From: UBA5342 sp965662645
GTDB taxonomy: Bacteria; Bacteroidota; Bacteroidia; Bacteroidales; UBA5342
NCBI GenBank assembly: GCA_965662645.1
Contig: CBFIII010000001.1
Location: 62,001-126,000, forward strand
Direction: 5' to 3'
Length of the DNA stretch: 64,000 nt
Of the stretch, positions 19,684 through 27,841 are shown one piece after another (the first letter of the stretch is position 1; each line of letters begins with the position of its first letter). A model generated the notes under the pieces. That model searched no databases. It saw nothing but the letters and a program-made list of their open reading frames with translations, and was not told the origin of the DNA. The position numbers and the translations under genes are program-made.

Positions 19684-20586
19684 TTAGTGTATTAGAATAT
19701 TATTGTCTTGCTTAGCCATTTTAATACTCATATTCATTTCGAAACCAAAAAGTATAACATATGATATAAAGTAAATCCACATGATCATAAAGATAAGAGA
19801 TCCTATAGATCCATAAAGAATGTTGTATTGATTGAATTGTGCAAAATAACTTTTTAATGCCCAGGTTAATAGGAAGATGCCGAGTGTTGAAAATATGCTG
19901 CCTTGAGAGAAGAAGCGGAAACTTCCTTTGTGTGGGGCTACTGAGTAGAGTACGGAAAATGCGAGCAAAACCGAAATCACAGAAAAGAACCACTTGGCTG
20001 TTTTGATCCAAAAAAATGAGGTGTTGGTATCTAATACGCCATTAAAACTCATTTTCTTGATGACAATTTCGCCTGCAACAAAAGAACCTATAGCTAATGT
20101 AAATAAGATGATGAGTACGATGAGTAGGCCAAATGCGTAAAAACGTGTTTTGAACCAGTTACGTCTTTGACTCACATGGGCAGATGTTTCAAAAGCCATC
20201 AGCATCATTGCAATACCATTGGTGGCAAAAATGAAGGCGCCAATAAATCCAAAAGACATCATACCTCCATGTGGAATACTGATTATGTCGTCTATTGTGC
20301 CTTTTAAATAAGTAGTGATGTCATCAGAAAACACTTCCATAATGACTCCAAATATGCGTTCCTGAAAATTGTCTATGGGTATAAAGGGGGTGAGGGTTAG
20401 CAATACAATGAGTAAAGGGAAAAAGGCTAAGAATAAATTAAGGGTAATAGCTGAGGCTCTTATTCCAATAGTGCCATCACTAAGACTCATAATGAAGAGT
20501 TTCCATACATCTTTTAATGTGGCTTCGCTCTTTGTTAAAGAAAACAGTCCTTCAAAGTATCTTTTAATACGTTTGCTTTTTATCAT
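19684..20586 (-). CDS. YihY/BrkB-family inner-membrane protein
   Basis: 300 residues with six hydrophobic segments and the family layout: a long first segment with SAITLNLFLAFFPLLIVLL, a conserved GG-MSFGFIGAFIFATNG region, and a last pair around GSLIFMIMWIYFISYVILFG. Family members were once misnamed ribonuclease BN; their transport or envelope role is still unsettled. It is preceded by a clear promoter (20616-20646) and followed after 43 bases by the PPDK_N protein, so the two may be co-transcribed. Confidence 0.92.
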   Translation of the reverse strand: MIKSKRIKRYFEGLFSLTKSEATLKDVWKLFIMSLSDGTIGIRASAITLNLFLAFFPLLIVLLTLTPFIPIDNFQERIFGVIMEVFSDDITTYLKGTIDDIISIPHGGMMSFGFIGAFIFATNGIAMMLMAFETSAHVSQRRNWFKTRFYAFGLLIVLIILFTLAIGSFVAGEIVIKKMSFNGVLDTNTSFFWIKTAKWFFSVISVLLAFSVLYSVAPHKGSFRFFSQGSIFSTLGIFLLTWALKSYFAQFNQYNILYGSIGSLIFMIMWIYFISYVILFGFEMNMSIKMAKQDNNILIH

Positions 20587-20615
20587 ATAATGAGGTTCAA
20601 TTGAGAATCTTTAAT

Positions 20616-20646
20616 CAAAGGTAAACATAGCAGGATGAAATCCAAA
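20616..20646 (-). promoter_or_regulatory. Promoter of the BrkB gene
   Basis: Exact match on the minus strand: TTTG, 19 bases, TACCTTTG. The ATG lies about 30 bases downstream. The -33 box sits 10 bases from a family-1 repeat. Confidence 0.8.
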
Positions 20647-20656
20647 AATATAACTG

Positions 20657-20755
20657 TTAAATCCCACATTGTGGGTTTTATTTTCCGCAGCTTACTGCAA
20701 ATGAAAAAGTATTCCGAATTGATATTCTGTCTGTTTGCAGTAGGGTAGTTTATTA
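20657..20755 (+). repeat. Family-1 dispersed intergenic repeat, copy 2 (B type)
   Basis: Starts ATCCCACATTGTGGG (perfect 13-bp palindrome inside), then TTTTCCGCAGCTTACTGCAAA and the B-type right half with CTGTCTGTTTGCAGTAGGG and GTAGTTTATT. Confidence 0.85.
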
Positions 20756-21082
20756 TTATTTTATGCTAGAGTGCTTGCTTTTTTATAAATAATTGACTTG
20801 AAATAGTCTTTTGTTTTTTTTTATAATTAGGACATTTTGTGATGTTTTTTTTGACAATGTAATAGAACGATTGATTGTTTTTTTTTGATGATGTTGTCTT
20901 ATTTTTTAGAATATTGTTATTATGTTCATAATATGTTGGTACGTTTTTGTCTATCCCTTTAATTTCCATCTAATTGATTTATTATGTAGTGTTTTGCAGT
21001 TTCTTAATTTCTGCTGTTTTTCCAGAAGGTATGTGATGAGTGGTTATTTGAGCAATTTGATTGGTATCAAAAGCTTAAGTGT
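20756..21082. other. AT-rich intergenic stretch without a gene
   Basis: Very T-rich. A 67-codon minus-strand frame at 20766-20969 is low-complexity (K, N, S, T) and not credible. The only regulatory signal recognised is the promoter that follows. Confidence 0.6.
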
Positions 21083-21113
21083 TTTGTGTTTCTTTTTTTA
21101 TGAGGTATCTTTG
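21083..21113 (+). promoter_or_regulatory. Canonical promoter of the 21.2-kb lipoprotein
   Basis: TTTG, exactly 19 bases, TATCTTTG: a perfect Bacteroidetes promoter. The leader to the ATG at 21163 is about 45 bases. Confidence 0.85.
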
Positions 21114-21162
21114 TCCTCTATAACTTGATGTGAGTTATTGTTTTACTAAATATTATTTTATT

Positions 21163-22527
21163 ATGAAGAAAATTGCTTTAGGCATTTTAGGGATGCTTTT
21201 GGTACTTGCAAGTGCTTGTGGAGAAATGGATGATTCCTATTGTTCCGATGATTTGGATGTAAATGTTGAAGGATACGTTTACGATGGTGTCACTGAAGTG
21301 GCATTAAAAGATGTTAAAGTTACTGGTGCTTTTGGCAGTAAGAAAACAGATGCTGATGGCTTTTATGCTATTAAAGGTTTGGAAATGGGACAATTTCGTT
21401 TCGAAGTGGAGGCCGAAGGTTATATGACTAAGGTGTTGACGCCTTCTTTTATGGAAAAAGAAGAAGATTTTAAGGGGGATGAACTTTCTTTCTTATTGAA
21501 GACTTTTATGTATAAAAAAGAAACGGCTATTGCTACTCAATTATTAAAATCATCAGGGCCTACCTATCAGCCATTAAGTGGTTTGCCTTATGTGATTGAA
21601 TTAAGTACGTCATATAAAAATCGTTTTATATATGGTAGAACTGATGTTAATGGTATGATCATTGATACAGTGCCTAATGATTATTTTAAAATTACAGTGG
21701 ACACTGTAATTGGTGATTTTGATTATAGTTTAATGACATCGACAGTTTCTTCTGAAAATCTACAAAAAGCATATTTGGTTACATTGACCGATTTAACGAT
21801 AGATCCTTTTTATGTAACGTCAACAAATATGATTGATGAAGAAGGGGATATGGTTTATGATTTTGATCCTCAGAATTCGGTGACTGTTACTTTTAGTAGT
21901 GCTATTGATAAAGAAGAATCTGTTATTGAGTTATCAAAATTGGTGTCTGGTAATTATTATTTAGTGAAAGCGGAATTAGTTTATAGCGATGGTAATAAGA
22001 CCGTTTCTGTGAAACCTTATGATGCGGTATTCGAGGCTGGTGTTAGTTATAAGTTAACTGTTGATGCTGTTGCTGTATCTGATGAAAATTCAATGCATTC
22101 TTATGATTTTGGATTTGCTACCAGTACTGATGTAATATCTTCTTTATCGACTCCAGAAATTTTTCGTTTGAAATCGCCAACTACTATTGAAGAAACGACT
22201 ACAAATATTTCTTTCCAGATTAGAGTGGATGAAAAGAGTACAAAAATAGAAATCTATGGCCGTTATGACAACGATTTAGAATTTGTGGAAATGTACAATG
22301 GTGTAATTCCTAGCTGGACTACTGATGTAGATTATGGTATTGTAATGTTTGATTATTTTAGTTTTTACAACTTACCTGGTATTGTTGAGCCATCTGCTGG
22401 TTTTTTCTCGGATAACAATAATTTTGAAATTATGATTCGTACTAAAGTGAAAAATAATGGAGAATGGGTTATTAGTGAGTTCTCTGAAGTGTTTACTATT
22501 TATAAAGACTTGAAAGCGAAATTGTAA
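21163..22527 (+). CDS. Lipoprotein with carboxypeptidase-regulatory-like and Ig-like domains
   Basis: 454 residues from ATG 21163; an upstream in-frame ATG at 21130 gives no signal peptide, whereas MKKIALGILGMLLVLASAC gives a clean lipobox with Cys19. After the Cys come acidic residues (GEMDDSY), compatible with surface export. Residues about 30-110 form a CarboxypepD_reg-like beta-sandwich (EGYVYDG, TDADGFYAIKGLEMGQFRFEVEAEG). The middle contains a Big_5/SbsA-like Ig region (DPQNSVTVTFSSAID). No enzyme motif is visible. It stands alone between its own promoter and terminator. Its role on the cell surface is unknown. Confidence 0.85.
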   Translation: MKKIALGILGMLLVLASACGEMDDSYCSDDLDVNVEGYVYDGVTEVALKDVKVTGAFGSKKTDADGFYAIKGLEMGQFRFEVEAEGYMTKVLTPSFMEKEEDFKGDELSFLLKTFMYKKETAIATQLLKSSGPTYQPLSGLPYVIELSTSYKNRFIYGRTDVNGMIIDTVPNDYFKITVDTVIGDFDYSLMTSTVSSENLQKAYLVTLTDLTIDPFYVTSTNMIDEEGDMVYDFDPQNSVTVTFSSAIDKEESVIELSKLVSGNYYLVKAELVYSDGNKTVSVKPYDAVFEAGVSYKLTVDAVAVSDENSMHSYDFGFATSTDVISSLSTPEIFRLKSPTTIEETTTNISFQIRVDEKSTKIEIYGRYDNDLEFVEMYNGVIPSWTTDVDYGIVMFDYFSFYNLPGIVEPSAGFFSDNNNFEIMIRTKVKNNGEWVISEFSEVFTIYKDLKAKL

Positions 22528-22554
22528 TTCAAGACGCTTCTTTTTTTAAGATAA

Positions 22555-22584
22555 AACCTCGGCACTTGTGTCGAGGTTTTTTTG
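22555..22584 (+). terminator. Intrinsic terminator of the lipoprotein gene
   Basis: Stem AACCTCG / CGAGGTT with a short inner stem-loop, followed by seven Ts. Confidence 0.9.
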
Positions 22585-22830
22585 TTTAAATATCTCAGGT
22601 TGTTAATCTCAAAATAACTCTGTTCAGTATCTGTTGAATTTCTTTTTTTACTCAAGTCGTAAAACGCTATTTTTTCTTCTTCCCTTGTTTTTGAATAAAA
22701 ATTGTTTTTTCTATCAATGAATAGAATATTTTCATATTCTTTTCTTTTTGTAAACTCCACTTAGCAAATGGCCCTATTGTGTTGTTGTATCGTTGAAAAA
22801 CAAGAAAAGACGCCATATTAAGTGGATAAC

Positions 22831-22863
22831 TTTTATTTTTAAGTACTTTATTATATATATTTG
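22831..22863 (+). promoter_or_regulatory. Probable promoter of mutAB
   Basis: TATATTTG at 22856-22863 matches the -7 consensus; the -33 region is only TTTTA. The ATG of mutA is 27 bases downstream. The rest of the 363-base gap holds the preceding terminator and no gene. Confidence 0.55.
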
Positions 22864-22889
22864 TCTGATGTTAAAACAAACTTTAATTT

Positions 22890-24770
22890 ATGTCAAATAC
22901 TAATATGTTTCCGTCTATTTCTACGCAAGAATGGATGGATAAGATTACTGCAGATTTGCGTGGTGCTGATTTTGAGAAAAAATTGGTGTGGCGTAGTCCT
23001 GAAGGATTTAAGGTTCAGCCTTTTTATCGTCAGGAGGATTTGGATTCTTTAGTTTACTTGGATACCTTACCTAACGTATTTCCTTACGTGAGAGGTATTA
23101 AGAATAAAGGAAATGATTGGCTTGTTCGTCAAGATATCAATGTTGATGATGTTGCTGTTGCTAATAAGAAAGCGCTTAAGATTCTTTATAAGGGGGTGAC
23201 CTCATTAGGATTTAACTTAACTCGTGAAGTCGTTTCAGCGGAAGCTATGGCAAATTTGCTTCAAGGCATTTGTCTCGATGCTGTTGAAGTTAACTTTTCG
23301 GCTCCTGCCGATAAGCTGCTCGAAACGGCACAGCTTTTTGTGGCTTATGTTAAGTCGAATAATTATGCTTTAAATGATATTAATGCTTCTTTAAATTATG
23401 ACATCTTAGGTCGTCTTTTAGCTAAAGGAAGTACGTGTGGTGATGAGTTAGTAGCAACGACTACTGCTTTGATTGATGCTACAAAAGAAATTACTAATTT
23501 TAAAGTTATTTCTGTTAATGCGAAGTATTTTAGTAATGCGGGAGCATATCTTACGCAGGAGTTGGCTTATGCTCTTTCTATGGGAAATGAGTATATGAGC
23601 GCTTTAACAGAAGCGGGAGTTCATGCGTGGGATGTTGCTGCCAATATTAAATTTAACTTCGGAGTAGGCTCTAATTATTTTATGGAGTTAGCCAAATTTA
23701 GATCTGGCCGTTTGTTGTGGGCTAAGATAGTAGAGTCTTACAAACCACAATGTAAAGGTGATGAGTGTGATGAAGAAGCTGGCTTTTGTGTTTCTGTGGC
23801 TAAAATGCATGTGCATGCTGAGACTTCACAATGGAACACCACTATTTATGATGCACACGCCAATCTTTTACGTACACAAACAGAGGCTATGTCTGCTGCT
23901 TTGGGTGGCGTAGAGTCTATGACAGTTCTTCCTTTTGATGTAGCTTATAAACCATCTGATGATTTTTCTGAGCGCATAGCTCGTAACCAACAGTTATTGT
24001 TGAAAGAAGAATCTCATTTTGAGAAAATAACAGATCCAGCTGCTGGTTCTTATTATCTAGAGACATTGACTAATAGTATTTCTGAGCAAGCTTGGTCTTT
24101 GTTTGTTGCGGTTGAAGATAAAGGGGGCTTTCTTGCTGCTTTGAAATCTGGTTTTATTCAGGCAGAAGTAAAAGCGTCGGCTGATAAGCGTCGTAATGCG
24201 GTAGCTACTCGTCGTGAAAATTTATTGGGAACCAACCAATATCCTAATTTTTCGGAAAGCAAAATTAAGGATGTTTCTAATTATAAGTCTTCATGCTGTT
24301 CTTGTCAATGTGAGGCAGAACAACAAGAAGTTGAACCTTTACAGTTTTTCCGTGGGGCTGAAGAATTTGAAGCTCTTCGTTTGTCTGTAGAGGCTAAAGA
24401 TAAAATGCCTATCGTATTTTTATTGAAAACTGGTAATGTCGCTATGCGTCAAGCTCGTGCTCAGTTTACAGCAAACTTCTTTGGTTGTGCTGGCTTTAAA
24501 GTTCTTGAGAATATGGGCTACGATACTGCGTCTGCTGGTATGGAGGATGTGCTAAAGAGTAAAGCCGATGTGGTGGTGCTTTGTAGTTCTGATGATGACT
24601 ATATCACTGCAGCTCCTGAGGCTTACAAAGCTTTGGACGGTAGAGCTCAGTTTGTAGTGGCTGGTGCTCCTGCTTGTACCGAAGACTTAAAAAAACAGGG
24701 TATTACAAATTTCGTGAATGTACGTAGTAATGTGTTAGAGGAGTTGAAGAAATATGCAGCGTTAGTTTAA
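22890..24770 (+). CDS. mutA: Methylmalonyl-CoA mutase small (beta) subunit
   Basis: 626 residues. Non-catalytic partner of MutB in the adenosylcobalamin enzyme interconverting succinyl-CoA and methylmalonyl-CoA. It has the TIM-barrel homology (AGAYLTQELAYALSMGNEYM, LAKFRSGRLLWAKIV, DPAAGSYYLETLT) and a C-terminal cobalamin-domain fold. The B12-ligand motif DxHxxG is absent, as expected for the small subunit. Two Cys-rich stretches are notable: KPQCKGDECDEEAGFC inside the barrel and SCCSCQC (C469, C470, C472, C474) in the linker before the C-terminal domain. mutB follows after 57 bases on the same strand, so they form one operon. Confidence 0.96.
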   Translation: MSNTNMFPSISTQEWMDKITADLRGADFEKKLVWRSPEGFKVQPFYRQEDLDSLVYLDTLPNVFPYVRGIKNKGNDWLVRQDINVDDVAVANKKALKILYKGVTSLGFNLTREVVSAEAMANLLQGICLDAVEVNFSAPADKLLETAQLFVAYVKSNNYALNDINASLNYDILGRLLAKGSTCGDELVATTTALIDATKEITNFKVISVNAKYFSNAGAYLTQELAYALSMGNEYMSALTEAGVHAWDVAANIKFNFGVGSNYFMELAKFRSGRLLWAKIVESYKPQCKGDECDEEAGFCVSVAKMHVHAETSQWNTTIYDAHANLLRTQTEAMSAALGGVESMTVLPFDVAYKPSDDFSERIARNQQLLLKEESHFEKITDPAAGSYYLETLTNSISEQAWSLFVAVEDKGGFLAALKSGFIQAEVKASADKRRNAVATRRENLLGTNQYPNFSESKIKDVSNYKSSCCSCQCEAEQQEVEPLQFFRGAEEFEALRLSVEAKDKMPIVFLLKTGNVAMRQARAQFTANFFGCAGFKVLENMGYDTASAGMEDVLKSKADVVVLCSSDDDYITAAPEAYKALDGRAQFVVAGAPACTEDLKKQGITNFVNVRSNVLEELKKYAALV

Positions 24771-24827
24771 TTTGTATTTAATGCTTAATATTTTGTTCTT
24801 AATACGTTGTAATAAAAAAGAAACATA

Positions 24828-26975
24828 ATGAAACCTCAATTTAAAATAAACGATTTTAAACCTTCTACCTCTTGCTCTAAGACTATTGAGCAATATGATG
24901 AAGAAAATAATATACAGAAAGACTGGATAACGCCTGAGCAAATTCCAGTTAAAAGTACTTATTCTAAAAAGGATTTGGAAGGGATGCAGCATCTTAATTA
25001 TGCCGCTGGTTTGCCTCCTTATCTTCGTGGTCCTTATTCTGCGATGTATGCGATGCGTCCTTGGACTATTCGTCAGTATGCTGGTTTTTCTACTGCAGAA
25101 GAATCCAATGCTTTTTATCGTCGTAACTTAGCTTCTGGACAAAAAGGTCTTTCGGTTGCCTTTGACTTGGCTACTCATCGTGGCTATGACTCTGATCACG
25201 AACGTGTAGTGGGTGATGTAGGTAAGGCTGGTGTGGCTATTGATTCGGTTTTGGATGCTAAAATCTTATTTGATCAAATTCCTTTGAATAAGATGTCTGT
25301 TTCTATGACAATGAATGGTGCAGTATTGCCTGTATTGGCTTTTTATATCGTAACAGCACTAGAACAAGGCGCTAAACTAGATGAGCTTGCAGGTACTATA
25401 CAAAATGATATTCTCAAAGAATTTATGGTGCGTAATACGTATATTTATCCACCAGAATTTTCTATGCGTATCATTGCAGATATCTTTGAGTTTACGTCTC
25501 AAAAGATGCCTAAATTTAACTCTATTTCTATTTCTGGGTATCATATGCAGGAGGCTGGTGCTACTGCTGATATCGAGTTGGCTTATACCTTGGCCGATGG
25601 TTTAGAATACCTTCGTACGGGGGTTAAAGCGGGATTAGATATTGATGCTTTTGCTCCTCGTCTGTCTTTTTTCTGGGCTATCGGAACCAATCATTTTATG
25701 GAGATTGCTAAGATGCGTGCTGGTCGTATGTTATGGGCGCGTATTGTGAAAAAATTTGAGCCTAAAAATCCTAAGTCTATGGCTTTGCGTACGCATTCTC
25801 AGACTTCAGGTTGGTCTTTGACGGAACAAGATCCATTCAATAATGTAGGACGTACAGTGATAGAAGCTATGGCTGCTACTTTGGGACATACGCAATCGTT
25901 GCATACCAATGCATTGGATGAGGCGATTGCTTTGCCAACGGACTTCTCAGCTCGTATTGCACGTAATACTCAGATTTATATTCAAGAGGAAACAAACATC
26001 TGTCGTGAGGCCGATCCTTGGGGTGGTTCATACTATGTGGAGACCTTAACTAAAGAATTAGTGGATAAAGCATGGGCTTTGATCGAAGAGGTTGAAGAAC
26101 TTGGCGGCATGTCAAAAGCTATTGAAACAGGTGTGCCTAAAATGCGTATTGAAGAGGCTGCTGCACGTACTCAAGCTAGAATTGATAGTGGAAGTCAAAC
26201 TATTGTTGGGGTGAATAAATACCGCTTGGAGAAAGAAGATCCTATCGATATTTTGGAAATTGATAACTCAGCAGTACGTCTTTCTCAGATCGAACGTCTT
26301 AAGAAATTAAGAGCAGAGCGTGATGAAGAGGCAGTTCAAAAAGCTTTGGCTGCTATTACTGAGAGTGCTAAGACAGGCAAGGGTAACTTGTTGGAATTAG
26401 CGGTAGAAGCGGCTCAGTTGAGGGCTTCTCTTGGAGAAATTTCAGATGCTTGCGAAGCTGTTTGTGGGCGTTATACAGCAACCATTAGAACTATTTCAGG
26501 CGTGTATTCATCAGAAAGTAAAGGTGATTCTGAGTTTTTAAGAGCTCAAGAATTAGTCGCTAAGTTTGCAGAGAAAGAAGGGCGTCAGCCACGTATTATG
26601 ATTGCTAAGATGGGACAGGATGGTCACGATCGTGGTGCCAAAGTAGTAGCTACGGGATATGCCGATTGTGGTTTCGATGTGGATATGGGACCTTTGTTTC
26701 AAACGCCTCAAGAGTCAGCAAAGCAAGCCGTTGAAAATGATGTACACATTGTAGGTGTATCTTCTTTGGCTGCAGGGCATAAGACTTTGATTCCTTCTAT
26801 TATGGCTGAGTTGAAAAAACTGGGTCGTGAGGATATTATCGTTATTGCTGGAGGTGTGATTCCTCACCAAGATTACGATTTCTTATTTGATGCAGGTGTG
26901 GCAGCTATCTTTGGTCCTGGTACTTCGGTAGCTAAAGCTGCTTGTGATATCATGAATATTTTACTCGAAGAGTAA
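24828..26975 (+). CDS. mutB: Methylmalonyl-CoA mutase large (alpha, catalytic) subunit
   Basis: 715 residues, typical for the catalytic subunit. The barrel carries YAAGLPPYLRGPYSAMYAMRPWTIRQYAGF, given here in words as the substrate-channel region near residues 53-85. The C-terminal cobalamin domain has D598-G-H600-D-R-G603, where H600 is the lower axial cobalt ligand, followed by GVSSLAAGH and IAGGVIPHQD. In Bacteroidetes this enzyme runs the succinate-propionate route or propionate catabolism. Its cofactor would be supplied by the cobalamin-riboswitch uptake operon at 46-50 kb. No MeaB-type GTPase gene or epimerase is adjacent. Confidence 0.98.
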   Translation: MKPQFKINDFKPSTSCSKTIEQYDEENNIQKDWITPEQIPVKSTYSKKDLEGMQHLNYAAGLPPYLRGPYSAMYAMRPWTIRQYAGFSTAEESNAFYRRNLASGQKGLSVAFDLATHRGYDSDHERVVGDVGKAGVAIDSVLDAKILFDQIPLNKMSVSMTMNGAVLPVLAFYIVTALEQGAKLDELAGTIQNDILKEFMVRNTYIYPPEFSMRIIADIFEFTSQKMPKFNSISISGYHMQEAGATADIELAYTLADGLEYLRTGVKAGLDIDAFAPRLSFFWAIGTNHFMEIAKMRAGRMLWARIVKKFEPKNPKSMALRTHSQTSGWSLTEQDPFNNVGRTVIEAMAATLGHTQSLHTNALDEAIALPTDFSARIARNTQIYIQEETNICREADPWGGSYYVETLTKELVDKAWALIEEVEELGGMSKAIETGVPKMRIEEAAARTQARIDSGSQTIVGVNKYRLEKEDPIDILEIDNSAVRLSQIERLKKLRAERDEEAVQKALAAITESAKTGKGNLLELAVEAAQLRASLGEISDACEAVCGRYTATIRTISGVYSSESKGDSEFLRAQELVAKFAEKEGRQPRIMIAKMGQDGHDRGAKVVATGYADCGFDVDMGPLFQTPQESAKQAVENDVHIVGVSSLAAGHKTLIPSIMAELKKLGREDIIVIAGGVIPHQDYDFLFDAGVAAIFGPGTSVAKAACDIMNILLEE

Positions 26976-26997
26976 GCATTTATTGCTTTATATATTA

Positions 26998-27029
26998 AAA
27001 AGCCATTCTGTTTCAGGATGGCTTTTTTA
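26998..27029 (+). terminator. Intrinsic terminator of mutAB
   Basis: Stem AAGCCATTCTG / CAGGATGGCTT followed by six Ts, ending the operon. Confidence 0.9.
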
Positions 27030-27103
27030 TTCTTAAAAATTTGTGTTATGTTTTTGGTATAAAAGGTTTTGGGCGAACGGGCGGGCTATTCGTTCCTACT
27101 AAT

Positions 27104-27367
27104 AACCTCAGTTCGATTTTAAATTTGGTCATAGTTTGAATTTTATTTGAGTAGAAATTTACTCAAATTCAAGAAGCAATAGCGGGCTATTGTGATTGAA
27201 TTTGGGTGAATTTATGCCAAATAAAAGCAAACACATAGGAAAATTCACTTAAATTACATTTTTGCACTTATATTTTTTTAATAGACAGTTATTACTTATA
27301 AATTACAAACATAAATAGACTATTAACATGTCTTTCTATGACTAGTATTTAATGTCGAACTGAGGTT
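27104..27367. mobile_element. 264-bp MITE-like element, family 2
   Basis: Terminal inverted repeats: AACCTCAGTTCGATTTTAAA on the left and, as reverse complement, AACCTCAGTTCGACATTAAA on the right. No transposase. The inside contains two strong hairpins (TTTGAGTA/TACTCAAA and CAATAGC/GCTATTG). The first 40 bases match the mini-element at 9633. No clear target duplication is seen. Confidence 0.7.
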
Positions 27368-27373
27368 TATAGC

Positions 27374-27453
27374 ACTAGTGCACTCTATGTGCCTTCAGTT
27401 CTTGGTGGTTCTCTACGTTCCACCCCCAAGACCTGGGCACATAGGTGCACTAT
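27374..27453. repeat. Long near-perfect hairpin of unknown role
   Basis: Outer arms TAGTGCACTCTATGTGCC (27376-27393) and GGGCACATAGGTGCACTA (27435-27452), and an inner arm pair TCTTGGTGG (27400-27408) / CCACCCCCAAGA (27420-27431), around an 11-base loop. It starts a few bases after the 264-bp element. No T-tract follows, so it is not an ordinary terminator. Confidence 0.65.
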
Positions 27454-27764
27454 CACTATTAGTACCACTGCTATCCCTGTCGCTGCGTTATTCGTAAGTT
27501 ATCTTAGTGTAGCCGTTTGCTGTATTCTGGGTATTGTGACGAAAAGAATCATTATTCAGCATAGATTAGCTCTGGGGATTGTGTATTTTTGCAGAAAATG
27601 ACGTGAGCGATATTTTGACTCATTACAGGGTATGGGGCTGTATAAGCCCCAAACGAATAACTTTTTTTTAAAATTAGTACACAGGTACAATTTATTTTAA
27701 AAATAAAACCCACACAAAACGACATAGCACTAAAATTATTGATACGCTATTAACATACGGCGTG
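27454..27764. other. Intergenic stretch without a supported gene
   Basis: A 70-codon plus-strand frame crosses 27389-27601, but its product reads like translated repeat DNA and it begins inside the long hairpin. Nothing else is recognised here. Confidence 0.55.
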
Positions 27765-27833
27765 TCAAACTACAAAATATTATTTGCAGCAAGTTGTGGG
27801 GAAGAAAACTTACAATGTGGAATTTTAATAAAG
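27765..27833 (-). repeat. Family-1 dispersed repeat, copy 3 (inverted, partial)
   Basis: On the minus strand it reads ATTCCACATTGTAAG, then TTTTCTTCCCCACAACTTGC and TGCAAATAATATTTTG, matching the left half of family 1. It ends 8 bases before the SNF2 helicase ATG, so it forms part of that mRNA leader. Confidence 0.7.
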
Positions 27834-27841
27834 ATTAGATT

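Noticed and set aside
20766..20969. 67-codon minus-strand frame
   Set aside because: Low-complexity K/N/S/T product from AT-rich DNA, with no start context.
27374..27453. Integron attC site
   Set aside because: The paired arms lack the GTTRRRY/RYYYAAC core sites, and no cassette or integrase is nearby.
27389..27601. 70-codon plus-strand frame
   Set aside because: Starts inside the long hairpin and has no protein-like composition or promoter.
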